From an uncultured Prevotella sp. (GTDB taxonomy: Bacteria > Bacteroidota > Bacteroidia > Bacteroidales > Bacteroidaceae), in the NCBI GenBank assembly GCA_937880835.1, contig CALGRN010000321.1, forward strand, positions 1 through 8,848: a DNA stretch of 8,848 bases. The letters are read 5' to 3'. The notes under the pieces were generated by a model. That model was not told the origin of the DNA, ran no database searches, and saw only the letters and a program-made list of their open reading frames with translations. Positions 1-6,078 of the stretch are shown in pieces. The stretch's first letter is position 1. Each line of letters opens with the position of its first letter. The position numbers and the translations under genes are program-made.

Positions 1-1513
1 ATGAGATCATACCTTGTTGGATAGATTGTGCACCTAATGTCGGTCCCACAACTTCCTCCTGTACTATTCTTGCAGGAGCAGGCATACGTCCAGATTTCAA
101 AGTGTTTGCCAAGTCTTTTGTATCCTCTATCGTGAAACTACCGCTTATCTGAGAGCTTCCGTCTATTTCTCCACTTACACGAGGTGCACTGTAAACAACT
201 CCGTCAAGCACAATGGCAATGGCTTTGCCTGTGTTTATTTTTGTAAGTTGAGCCCAACGACGTGATCCATCAGAGTTCATTGACATGCTTACACATGGAC
301 GACCGAAGCTATCAAAATCATCTTTCGCATCCGTTATCACGTCTCCTTCGAGTGGAGCGCGTCCGCTTGCCTCTGTAACTTTAAGTGCATGAAGCTCAAA
401 TATATTCTTATTGTTAAGTCCGTCGGCAGGCTTTGCACTCCAAAGAAGTTTGAGATCGGAGGGTAATACCTGCTTTGCAACTGCGGAATATATAATCTTG
501 TTTATTGCTGCTGTATCGCGAACATTGGCATATCCCACAACACTCAAAGACTGTGGTGATGCCGGTTGGAATATAGCAAGCAGCGGATGAAGCTTCTTTG
601 CTTCTTCAAGTTGTGCGTCAGCACTTTTGTTTGCAGCTACACCGGCTTTATTGTTGTTATTGTTGTTCAAGCGAAACTTAGGCTGTGATTTTTCCTTTGG
701 TGTTGCAGCAACTGCCTTATTGGTTGCTGTTGTGTCTTTTGCTGTAACGCTATCAGTAGTTTCTCCTGCGTTTGCAAAACGCTGATCCAATTGTGATATG
801 TATGAAGAAACCTCCTGATTGTTGTAAGTCTCCCAGAATTCAAGGTTTGCACTGCCCTGCAAAAGCTTACGCATGCGCTCCGGTTCGCGTATTCCCGGCA
901 TCTCAACCATAATACGTCCCTCTTGTCCTTCAAGCTTTTGGATGTTTGGTTGTACAACTCCGAACTTGTCTATACGGTTACGCACCACGTTGTAAGAGTT
1001 GTCGATAGCAGCAGAAACCTCTTCACGCAATGCCTTTTCCACATCAGCATCGCTGCTTTGAGTGCTTACTTTACCTTTCAACTGCTGTGTGGCAAACACT
1101 TCTGCGAGACGATGTCCGGGTGCATTTTTGCGATAAGCCTTGATGAAAAGGGATATGAAATCGTTCTGACTTGTTTCCTCTTCTTTCTTAGCTTCTTGCA
1201 TAGACTTAACGAAAGCCTCATCTGTCTTGTGATCAGCAAGTACTTCCACTACGTCGGGAACAGAGATTTCGAGAATTACGTTCATACCGCCTTTAAGGTC
1301 AAGTCCAAGACCAATCTGTGTTTCCAAACACTTCTGATAAGAATAAACCCCAAGATATTTGACAGAATCTTTATAATCCTGCTGTGCGATAGGGTCTTTA
1401 ATTTTCTCTGCCTCACTATCATAATATCGCGTAGCGAATGAGAAAGACAGATAGAAAATGCTTGCAAGCGTCAGCAAGACGGCTATACAAATTACAATTC
1501 CTTTGTTTTGCAT
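1..1513 (-). CDS. secDF: Protein translocase subunit SecD/SecDF, N-terminal part (runs off left edge)
   Basis: Encodes the SecD portion of the accessory Sec complex, an inner-membrane protein that uses the proton-motive force to help pull exported proteins through SecYEG. The first 504 codons are visible and the C-terminus lies outside the window. Residues 5-25 form one membrane helix. GLDLKGGMNVILEI (68-81) is the classic SecD motif. VVRNRIDKFGV (176-186) and RIMVEMPGI (200-208) are periplasmic P1 signatures. YSAPRVSGEI (441-450), then GRMPAP (475-480) and VGPTLG (489-494), mark the approach to the membrane bundle. In Bacteroidetes SecD and SecF are normally fused, so a SecDF fusion is inferred but not seen. 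A low-complexity insert around residues 250-300, with six consecutive Asn (283-288), interrupts the periplasmic region. The start at 1513 is the only ATG before the helix. It has an A/T-rich leader without Shine-Dalgarno and a promoter about 50 bp upstream. Confidence 0.95.
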   Translation of the reverse strand, partial: MQNKGIVICIAVLLTLASIFYLSFSFATRYYDSEAEKIKDPIAQQDYKDSVKYLGVYSYQKCLETQIGLGLDLKGGMNVILEISVPDVVEVLADHKTDEAFVKSMQEAKKEEETSQNDFISLFIKAYRKNAPGHRLAEVFATQQLKGKVSTQSSDADVEKALREEVSAAIDNSYNVVRNRIDKFGVVQPNIQKLEGQEGRIMVEMPGIREPERMRKLLQGSANLEFWETYNNQEVSSYISQLDQRFANAGETTDSVTAKDTTATNKAVAATPKEKSQPKFRLNNNNNNKAGVAANKSADAQLEEAKKLHPLLAIFQPASPQSLSVVGYANVRDTAAINKIIYSAVAKQVLPSDLKLLWSAKPADGLNNKNIFELHALKVTEASGRAPLEGDVITDAKDDFDSFGRPCVSMSMNSDGSRRWAQLTKINTGKAIAIVLDGVVYSAPRVSGEIDGSSQISGSFTIEDTKDLANTLKSGRMPAPARIVQEEVVGPTLGAQSIQQGMIS

Positions 1514-1564
1514 TTTAATTATTTATTAATTATTGTTTTTCTAAACTTTAACAATATAGACGTG

Positions 1565-1595
1565 CAAAGATACGACTTTTTTCATATTTCGGAAA
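1565..1595 (-). promoter_or_regulatory. Bacteroidetes-type promoter for secDF
   Basis: Read on the minus strand, TATCTTTG (1565-1572) matches the -7 consensus TAnnTTTG exactly. A TTTC (1592-1595) stands 19 bp upstream where the -33 TTTG is expected. Transcription would begin near 1558, giving a leader of about 45 nt before the ATG at 1513. It lies in the gap after the upstream phosphatase-family gene, so secDF can be transcribed independently of that operon. Confidence 0.65.
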
Positions 1596-1621
1596 ATTTC
1601 GGGCTATTAATTATTCAATTT

Positions 1622-2713
1622 TTAAGGTTTATCCCTCTTTTTTAGCCAACAATATATGGGATAATGGTCGCTTGATTTTATTTTATTGTCCACTTTGCAG
1701 CCATAGGGTTTCCAATCGTCGGAACACATAATATTGTCTATACGAACATAAAAAGCGTTTTTATGATATGAAATTCCTGCTCCGTTGCCTGTCGCTACAT
1801 AGCAGTCTGTGAGTCCTTTCGATATGGTTCTGCGCACATAAGAGAGCGGATTGTCGTTGAAGTCGCCGCATAGTATTATGCTCTTGCCTTTGTTGGCTGC
1901 CACATATTCGGCTACTGCTTTTGCCTGCGGAGCACGTATCTTTGACGCTTCCGCTATTTTATCTATAAGGCGTTTCGACTCTATTTTTGCAACATTTCCG
2001 TTCAATTCTCCTTTCATCATGTTTTTAAAATCTTTTTTCTGCTCATCGGAAAGCCCTGTTGTTTCAAGATGATTGTTTATAACGATTACCGTATCGTTGC
2101 CGATTTTCAATTTGAAAGCGGCGCTAAGATTGCCATCCGATTTATATTTTATACGCTCTTTCGATAATATCGGGAATTTGCTGTATATTTCGAGAATATC
2201 ATTTCCTGTTGCTGTTCTTACCGAGTCGATGTATTTATATTTTTCAGGTATAACACCATCGATTACCCGTTGCATTTCCGGTCCTCTTGTTGCCTCTTGC
2301 AAACAAACGATATCGGCGTCTGCCTTGCATATATAATCAAGTACCGGACTCACCCCGTAGTCGTCTGTTTCTGCCAAAGCAAAAGCCCAAACATTGTAAG
2401 ACATTACTTTTATCGCGTCCTTCGGATGCTCGTGCGGTATGTTAACGGGAATATAAGTGCGAATGGGAAAATAGCAAACAAGATAGCCTGCCAACGGTAT
2501 CAGCATTCCTTTTGCATGGAATACCAACCAGAAAATCATGAAACCGAGATTGATTGTAAGAAACACGGGAAATGCAAGTCCTAAGTTTGAAAGCAGAGGA
2601 TATTCTTCCGGATTAAGACGATCGGCATATCCTGACAACAACATTATGAGAATTGTTGCCACATTTGCGCCCGCGACAATCTGAAATGTTATTTTCTTTA
2701 ATTGCCTTAGCAT
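1622..2713 (-). CDS. Membrane-anchored endonuclease/exonuclease/phosphatase (EEP) family protein
   Basis: This 363-residue protein has an N-terminal membrane part (three hydrophobic segments, about 8-30, 44-64 and 68-85) followed by an EEP-fold hydrolase domain from about residue 100. The metal-dependent catalytic residues are all present: Asn107 in MSYNVW, Glu140 in DIVCLQE, His215 in NNHLE, Asp284 and Asn286 in GDFND, Asp326 in RIDNIM, and Asp349-His350 in SSDHYP. The family cleaves phosphodiester or phosphate-ester bonds (DNases, sphingomyelinases, inositol phosphatases), and the actual substrate cannot be told from sequence. Helix count places the domain on one face of the inner membrane, but which face is uncertain. 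The gene starts 3 bp after the rhomboid stop codon, so it is the second gene of that operon and needs no promoter of its own. Length and layout fit the common Bacteroidetes EEP proteins with N-terminal helices. No defect is seen. Confidence 0.88.
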   Translation of the reverse strand: MLRQLKKITFQIVAGANVATILIMLLSGYADRLNPEEYPLLSNLGLAFPVFLTINLGFMIFWLVFHAKGMLIPLAGYLVCYFPIRTYIPVNIPHEHPKDAIKVMSYNVWAFALAETDDYGVSPVLDYICKADADIVCLQEATRGPEMQRVIDGVIPEKYKYIDSVRTATGNDILEIYSKFPILSKERIKYKSDGNLSAAFKLKIGNDTVIVINNHLETTGLSDEQKKDFKNMMKGELNGNVAKIESKRLIDKIAEASKIRAPQAKAVAEYVAANKGKSIILCGDFNDNPLSYVRRTISKGLTDCYVATGNGAGISYHKNAFYVRIDNIMCSDDWKPYGCKVDNKIKSSDHYPIYCWLKKRDKP

Positions 2714-2716
2714 GGG

Positions 2717-3652
2717 TTATTTCTTGTTGCTTGCGTCAAAAAGCCTGCGTTTTTCCTCCGCGCTCAGACTGTCGTAACCGCTCTTACGTATCTTGTCGAG
2801 TATTCTGTCTATCTCTTCCTGCTCTGCTTTTTTCTTCGTGTTATAGTCCCAATCGGTTTCATTTCTTACATACTCGTCGTGATCCGTCTGCCTTGTGAAG
2901 TCGGATTTCTTGTTAGAACGCCTCTCCCAGTTGTTCCTCATCCTGTCGAAAAACTCCTCTCCGCGCGAGCGTCCGTAAATGTTTCCGGGATTTTTCTGCC
3001 AGTATTTTATCATCATAAATCCGAAAAGCATACCTCCGAGATGCGCAAAGTGAGCAACATTGTCTCCCGAAGTGCCAAGAGCCATGAACAGTTCAACACC
3101 TGCATACAGCATCACAAACCACTTTGCTTTTATCGGTATGGGCAAAGGAAAGATAAAAATCCTCTCTTCGGGGAATATCATTCCGAAAGCCAGAAGTATG
3201 GCGTAGATCGCCCCCGATGCCCCTACTGTCGTCCATACGTTAAGCTGTGTGGAGTAAGTCTGCCCGAGTTGGAATGCTTCTGTTATGCCGATAGAAGGGT
3301 CTTGACCGCTTACGAGCAGATAAAACGACACGAACTGCGTTATCATCTGCAAAAGTCCCGCTCCCATTCCGCAGGAAATGTAATAAAAAAGGAACTTTTT
3401 CGGTCCCCATACATTTTCAACCACGCAGCCGAACATCCACAAAGCGAACATGTTGAAGAACACGTGTTCAAATCCTGCGTGCATAAACATATATGTGAAA
3501 AGCTGATATATGTGAAAGTCGGATGCAAGAAAGAAATGGAGTCCGAAAATGTCGTTAATGTCTATTCCCCGCATTTTCAGCACATACATGGCAGCAAAAG
3601 CCAAAATGTTTATTATGAGCAGGTTCTTTGTTACTATCGGTATATTGCGCAT
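2717..3652 (-). CDS. Rhomboid family intramembrane serine protease
   Basis: The 311-residue product has six membrane helices (about 8-25, 50-80, 87-115, 144-161, 166-192, 198-218) and hydrolyses peptide bonds of membrane proteins within the bilayer. The catalytic dyad is visible: Ser146 in GASG (144-147) and His204 in AHLGG. The HxxxN motif is H63-N67. A cytoplasmic-looking, highly charged tail (about 220-311) ends in SGYDSLSAEEKRRLF, a C-terminal motif I associate with Bacteroidetes rhomboids. The natural substrate is unknown. An in-frame ATG exists at 3757, but the promoter -7 box lies at 3684-3691, inside that extension, and the extra 35 residues have no rhomboid character. The ATG at 3652 (MRNIPIVTKN) is therefore chosen. 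The gene is first in an operon with the EEP-family gene, separated by 3 bp, and is divergent from HU. Catalytic activity is probable because no key residue is missing. Confidence 0.92.
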   Translation of the reverse strand: MRNIPIVTKNLLIINILAFAAMYVLKMRGIDINDIFGLHFFLASDFHIYQLFTYMFMHAGFEHVFFNMFALWMFGCVVENVWGPKKFLFYYISCGMGAGLLQMITQFVSFYLLVSGQDPSIGITEAFQLGQTYSTQLNVWTTVGASGAIYAILLAFGMIFPEERIFIFPLPIPIKAKWFVMLYAGVELFMALGTSGDNVAHFAHLGGMLFGFMMIKYWQKNPGNIYGRSRGEEFFDRMRNNWERRSNKKSDFTRQTDHDEYVRNETDWDYNTKKKAEQEEIDRILDKIRKSGYDSLSAEEKRRLFDASNKK

Positions 3653-3683
3653 GGTAGTTATATTAAAGCTTTTTATATGGGCG

Positions 3684-3712
3684 CAAAAATACGAAAAATA
3701 TCCGTCATTCAA
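3684..3712 (-). promoter_or_regulatory. Bacteroidetes-type promoter for the rhomboid operon
   Basis: On the minus strand, TATTTTTG (3684-3691) matches TAnnTTTG exactly. The upstream element is weak, only TTG at 3710-3712 with 18 bp spacing. Transcription would start near 3677, about 25 nt before the ATG at 3652. The box decides the start codon of the rhomboid gene, because the alternative ATG at 3757 lies upstream of it. Confidence 0.6.
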
Positions 3713-3773
3713 CAGAAAAATAGCCTGATATGACCTTTTTTTTGTTATTTTCCTCAATTTTTTCTGTTTTTTG

Positions 3774-3804
3774 TTTGTTTTTTAAAACAAATCGCATATA
3801 TTTG
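3774..3804 (+). promoter_or_regulatory. Bacteroidetes-type promoter for HU
   Basis: TTTG (3774-3777), 19 bp, then TATATTTG (3797-3804) is a full match to the Bacteroidetes primary sigma-factor consensus in both elements and spacing. Predicted transcription starts near 3811 and leaves a roughly 48-nt A/T-rich leader before the ATG at 3859. It faces away from the rhomboid promoter. A T-rich tract lies just upstream (3736-3780), which may act as an UP-like or bent-DNA segment, as expected for a highly expressed gene. Confidence 0.8.
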
Positions 3805-3858
3805 CGGAATAATAAAAAACGATGCATTTCCTAATTATTAATTTACATAAATAAGATT

Positions 3859-4134
3859 ATGAACAAAACAGAATTGATTGACAAAATTGCAGCTGGTTCA
3901 AATTTGACAAAGGCTGATTCAAAGAAAGCTTTGGAGGCAACAGTAGAGGCAATAAAGAGTGCTTTGGTTGCAGGTGATAAGATTGCATTAGTTGGTTTCG
4001 GTACATTCAGCTTGAACGAGCGTCCTGCACGTCAAGGTATCAATCCTGCAACTAAGCAGAAGATAAAGATTGCTGCAAAGAAAGTGGTTAAATTTAAGGC
4101 AGGTGCTGAATTTGCAGAAGCAGTAAACAAGTAA
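3859..4134 (+). CDS. hup: HU family DNA-binding protein
   Basis: This 91-residue protein is a typical full-length HU, a homodimeric or heterodimeric nucleoid protein that bends DNA without strong sequence specificity. The N-terminal helices carry MNKTELIDKIA (1-11) and the LTKADSKKALEA segment (16-27). GFGTF (46-50) is the conserved turn before the beta-arms. The DNA-intercalating arm spans about 55-71 with Pro63 in INPAT, and KVVKFKAG (75-82) closes the saddle. Lys/Ala richness fits the family. The start is the first ATG, with the leader AATAAGATT but no true Shine-Dalgarno. The gene has its own consensus promoter and its own strong terminator, so it is monocistronic. IHF-type relatives share the fold, but the length and arm favour HU. 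Confidence 0.96.
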   Translation: MNKTELIDKIAAGSNLTKADSKKALEATVEAIKSALVAGDKIALVGFGTFSLNERPARQGINPATKQKIKIAAKKVVKFKAGAEFAEAVNK

Positions 4135-4156
4135 TTTGTAATTATTTTTCTAAGAT

Positions 4157-4187
4157 AAAAGGCGATGCTAACGAGCATCGCCTTTTT
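4157..4187 (+). terminator. Rho-independent terminator of HU
   Basis: A perfect 13-bp stem pairs 4157-4169 (AAAAGGCGATGCT) with 4174-4186 (AGCATCGCCTTTT) around the 4-nt loop AACG and runs into a T-rich tract. It begins 23 bp after the HU stop codon. The A-run on the left also makes it workable from the other side, but no minus-strand gene arrives here. Confidence 0.92.
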
Positions 4188-4349
4188 ATTTTCATGCACT
4201 TCTGAAACAGAATTGCCGCAATATGATTTCAACTTGCAAAAAATATATTTAATGTGAGTTCGACGAATTATAATTCTTTCTGTAATTTGATGAATATCTC
4301 GTATTGTTTTATAGTACGGTTTGTATGACAAAACGTTTTTGATAATTCT

Positions 4350-4375
4350 AAAAAGCAATTAAACATTGCCTTTTT
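4350..4375 (+). terminator. Weak terminator-like hairpin
   Basis: AAAAAGCAAT (4350-4359) can pair with ATTGCCTTTTT (4365-4375) around TAAAC, with one bulged C, followed by a T-run. The stem is short and A/T-rich. It could be a backup terminator for HU read-through or chance in AT-rich DNA. Confidence 0.25.
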
Positions 4376-4467
4376 CACTAAATGAGCAAAAAATAAAGGT
4401 CGTTGTTTCTGTCTTTGAAACGTTTTTAGTAGCAATACTTATATGATATAGTGTTGTTTTACATTTA

Positions 4468-4556
4468 TCGGACAGACACCGGGTCTGTCCCTACATGCTG
4501 ATTGATGATGTATATATTATATCCTGCATGTAGGGACACGCCCTGTGCGTGTCCGA
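4468..4556. repeat. Head-to-head pair of REP-like palindromic units (BIME-like)
   Basis: Two 31-bp arms (4468-4498 and 4526-4556) are imperfect inverted copies around a 27-bp AT-rich spacer. Each arm has the layout of bacterial REP sequences: a 5' GTAG followed immediately by a hairpin. The right unit, plus strand, is GTAG (4530-4533), stem GGACACGC/GCGTGTCC, loop CCTGT. The left unit, minus strand, is GTAG (4491-4494), stem GGACAGAC/GTCTGTCC, loop CCGGT. Two stem base pairs differ between the copies, and both partners change together (G-C to C-G and A-T to G-C), so pairing is kept. The GTAG ends face the centre. REP units of this kind are mobilised by single-strand RAYT/TnpA-REP transposases, but none is encoded in this window. 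The repeat family name is unknown to me. Confidence 0.75.
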
Positions 4557-4670
4557 ATTGCCACGTGCCTGTATGTATTTATAACAATATTACGAACCTG
4601 TTCACTTTCCAACTTTTAACTGTTATAATTAAATCTATTGAATTGAATTCATCGAACTCCGGTTATTTAC

Positions 4671-4730
4671 ACGCGAGTTCGGGTTAAGAAAGCGCTTTTA
4701 AAAGTTGGTAATATTATATCGGACTCGCGT
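4671..4730. repeat. Imperfect inverted repeat with ACGCGAGT arms
   Basis: ACGCGAGT (4671-4678) is inverted as ACTCGCGT (4723-4730), and the arms extend to 4681 and 4720 with one G-T pair. The interval contains a 10-bp palindrome, AAAGCGCTTT (4689-4698). A further inverted copy of the arm core, CGAACTC (4653-4659) against GAGTTCG (4675-4681), lies just left. These GC-rich words stand out in AT-rich surroundings. It may be a decayed repeat or a regulator site, and no function can be assigned. Confidence 0.4.
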
Positions 4731-4808
4731 ACATTATATAATACAGCAAAATACATAATCAACATTTATAGCCGGAAAATTTTACAGCATTGAAAATCAA
4801 AGCATTAC

Positions 4809-4900
4809 AAACGGCTTTTCAAAAGCTATTGTTTTGCACTCTGAAAGTTATCCTTTTGCGTCCTAAAAGTTATCGTTTCGCATTGCGAAACGATAACTTT
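4809..4900. repeat. Four 22-bp tandem hairpin units ending in a 35-nt palindrome
   Basis: Four units start at 4809, 4831, 4853 and 4875, an exact 22-bp period. Each is a 17-bp box with T-rich left and A-rich right ends, then a 5-bp linker. The second and third linkers are both TTATC. Boxes end in AAAAG, GAAAG, AAAAG and GAAAC at identical phase. Box 1 contains the hairpin GCTTTT-C-AAAAGC (4814-4826). Box 3 pairs CTTTT with AAAAG. Box 4 is an 8-bp stem, GTTTCGCA/TGCGAAAC, around one T. The second half of unit 3 and all of unit 4 build a perfect palindrome of 17-bp arms, 4866-4882 and 4884-4900. I recall similar dispersed repeats in Prevotella intergenic DNA, but have not verified it. Confidence 0.7.
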
Positions 4901-5449
4901 CGAAATGTGCCTTATATACTTGTTATTATCAATCATATCAAAGCTAATTAATAGAATTCACTTTAAAGTACAATCTATGTAACGTTTTTTGTACTAAACA
5001 CAGACGATATCAGAAATAATAAAAAATAATAATGAGAAGCATTATTCCGATCTTTAGCATTGTTGAATTGCTATGGTATTGAATTATTCTTTCTATTTTA
5101 AATGTATATTTTTTCATTATTGTGTTGGAAAAATTGCATAAACCACATGCCGTATATATAATAAAACAACATTATATCAGGAAATAACAGAGGTGATTGC
5201 TTGTACTTAATTGCTTTTCAGTATGTTAAAGGAATTTTAGATTCATTTGTAACGTACGCTAATTGTCAAATTTACAAATACTTATAAGGTTTTCAATTCT
5301 CGGCTTAAAAATACCGTTTCAGTTGATTTATCGTGAATAAAATTGCAATAAAAGAATTGCGAAAATAATGCATAATTATTTGTTTTTATGCTCGATTTGT
5401 TAATTTTATGTTAAAAAACGGCTTATAATACATTTTTCTTGCAATATAA

Positions 5450-5481
5450 TTTGTACACTTTTTGACTTTTATTTAAATTTA
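5450..5481 (+). promoter_or_regulatory. Possible promoter for the 5565 gene
   Basis: TTTG (5450-5453), 20 bp, then TAAATTTA (5474-5481) has consensus spacing and matches TAnnTTTG except for the last base. It would start transcription near 5488, with a leader of about 77 nt. A rival -7 box, TATATTTA (5506-5513), has no TTTG at the right distance. The AT-rich setting makes chance matches likely. Confidence 0.35.
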
Positions 5482-5564
5482 GCGACAGAAATCTAAAACA
5501 AATCTTATATTTATAATAATATATAGTAGTTTTTCGACAAACTTAAATCAAAAAATAGTGTAAT

Positions 5565-6053
5565 ATGAAAAGAAAGTTGTTTATACTCATTCAGGGTGCT
5601 TTGTATTTGTTGTCGGCGACAACTGCGAATGCACAAGAAACAAAGAGCCAATGTCTGATTGTTGAAGGAAAGACCGGTGTTATCACGGAATTCAGACTGA
5701 AAGATGCTCCTGTAATAACTTTTGATGCAACGGAGTTGAAAGTTGTTTGTCTTGAAGATGAATTAAACATTGGATTGTCCGACATTGACAATTATCATTT
5801 TGAAGAAAAGGTTATTGACGGAATCAGCAACACTTCTGCTACCGGCGAGAGCTTTGACTTTGCTTTCAACAGCATAACATTCTCAAATTTAAGTCCTGAC
5901 ACACAGATAATTGTCTATAATGCAGACGGAAGTACGGTTCTTAAAACAACAGCAGACAGCAACGGATATGCAAATATCTTCTTGGGAAATCTTCCAAAAG
6001 GCGTATATATAATAAAGACACCTGATAATACATATAAAGTTAATAACAGATAA
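5565..6053 (+). CDS. Small secreted protein with T9SS type A sorting-domain-like C-terminus
   Basis: A 162-residue exported protein of unknown function. Residues 1-23 form a signal peptide (basic MKRK, hydrophobic core, cleavage after ANA, mature end QETKSQ). No lipobox cysteine is seen. An N-terminal module (about 30-80) reads LIVEGKTGVITEF, then VITFDATELKV, and ends in DIDNYHFEE, a short beta-rich layout also found at the start of the next gene's product. The C-terminal 57 residues resemble type IX secretion type A sorting domains: IIVYNADGSTVLKT (115-128), then LGNLPKGVYIIKT (140-152), and a short final strand TYKVNN. If real, the protein would cross the outer membrane and be surface-attached or released. 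Without its two modules almost nothing remains. The start is the only ATG before the signal peptide. The next gene begins 25 bp downstream, suggesting co-transcription. The secretion call rests on motif likeness and is moderate. Confidence 0.72.
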   Translation: MKRKLFILIQGALYLLSATTANAQETKSQCLIVEGKTGVITEFRLKDAPVITFDATELKVVCLEDELNIGLSDIDNYHFEEKVIDGISNTSATGESFDFAFNSITFSNLSPDTQIIVYNADGSTVLKTTADSNGYANIFLGNLPKGVYIIKTPDNTYKVNNR

Positions 6054-6078
6054 ACACTTAATTTAAAAACTTATACAT

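Larger units (their letters stand above)
4190..5564. other. Long AT-rich intergenic region with repeats, no credible gene
   Basis: Almost 1.4 kb separates HU from the next gene. Open stretches here are short, lack family resemblance and overlap palindromic repeats. Nothing resembling a tRNA or rRNA was seen. Supportable contents are a REP-like pair (4468-4556), an imperfect inverted repeat (4671-4730), a 22-bp tandem array ending in a palindrome (4809-4900) and a possible promoter near the right end (5450-5481). From about 4910 to 5445 I see only AT-rich sequence with scattered short A/T palindromes. It marks the boundary between the housekeeping block and the exported-protein block. Confidence 0.7.

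Noticed and set aside
923..1441. 172-codon plus-strand open frame opposite secDF
   Set aside because: The minus-strand frame carries clear SecD motifs throughout. The plus-strand translation is a compositional shadow.
2879..3733. 284-codon plus-strand open frame opposite the rhomboid gene
   Set aside because: It is antisense to a gene with intact catalytic motifs. Its translation is Cys/His/Tyr-rich with no recognisable family, and it has no promoter.
3653..3757. N-terminal extension of the rhomboid protein to an ATG at 3757
   Set aside because: The exact -7 promoter box at 3684-3691 lies inside the extension, so the upstream ATG would not be transcribed from it. The extra residues do not resemble rhomboid sequence.
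4032..4358. 108-codon minus-strand open frame overlapping HU and its terminator
   Set aside because: It is antisense to the end of HU and crosses the terminator hairpin, with no family resemblance.
4502..4687. 61-codon plus-strand open frame
   Set aside because: It spans the REP-like unit and the following inverted repeat. The translation has no protein-like features.
4809..4900. CRISPR array
   Set aside because: The 22-bp units are contiguous, their similarity covers most of the unit, and there are no unique spacers of 30 bp or more and no cas genes.
4939..4946. Minus-strand TAGCTTTG, a perfect -7 box in the gene-free gap
   Set aside because: No TTTG-like element lies 18-21 bp upstream and no gene or hairpin-ended transcript follows. 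One such match is expected by chance in AT-rich DNA.
5038..5090. Possible 16-residue peptide starting MRSIIPIFS
   Set aside because: Very short, with no promoter or conserved context, in AT-rich DNA.
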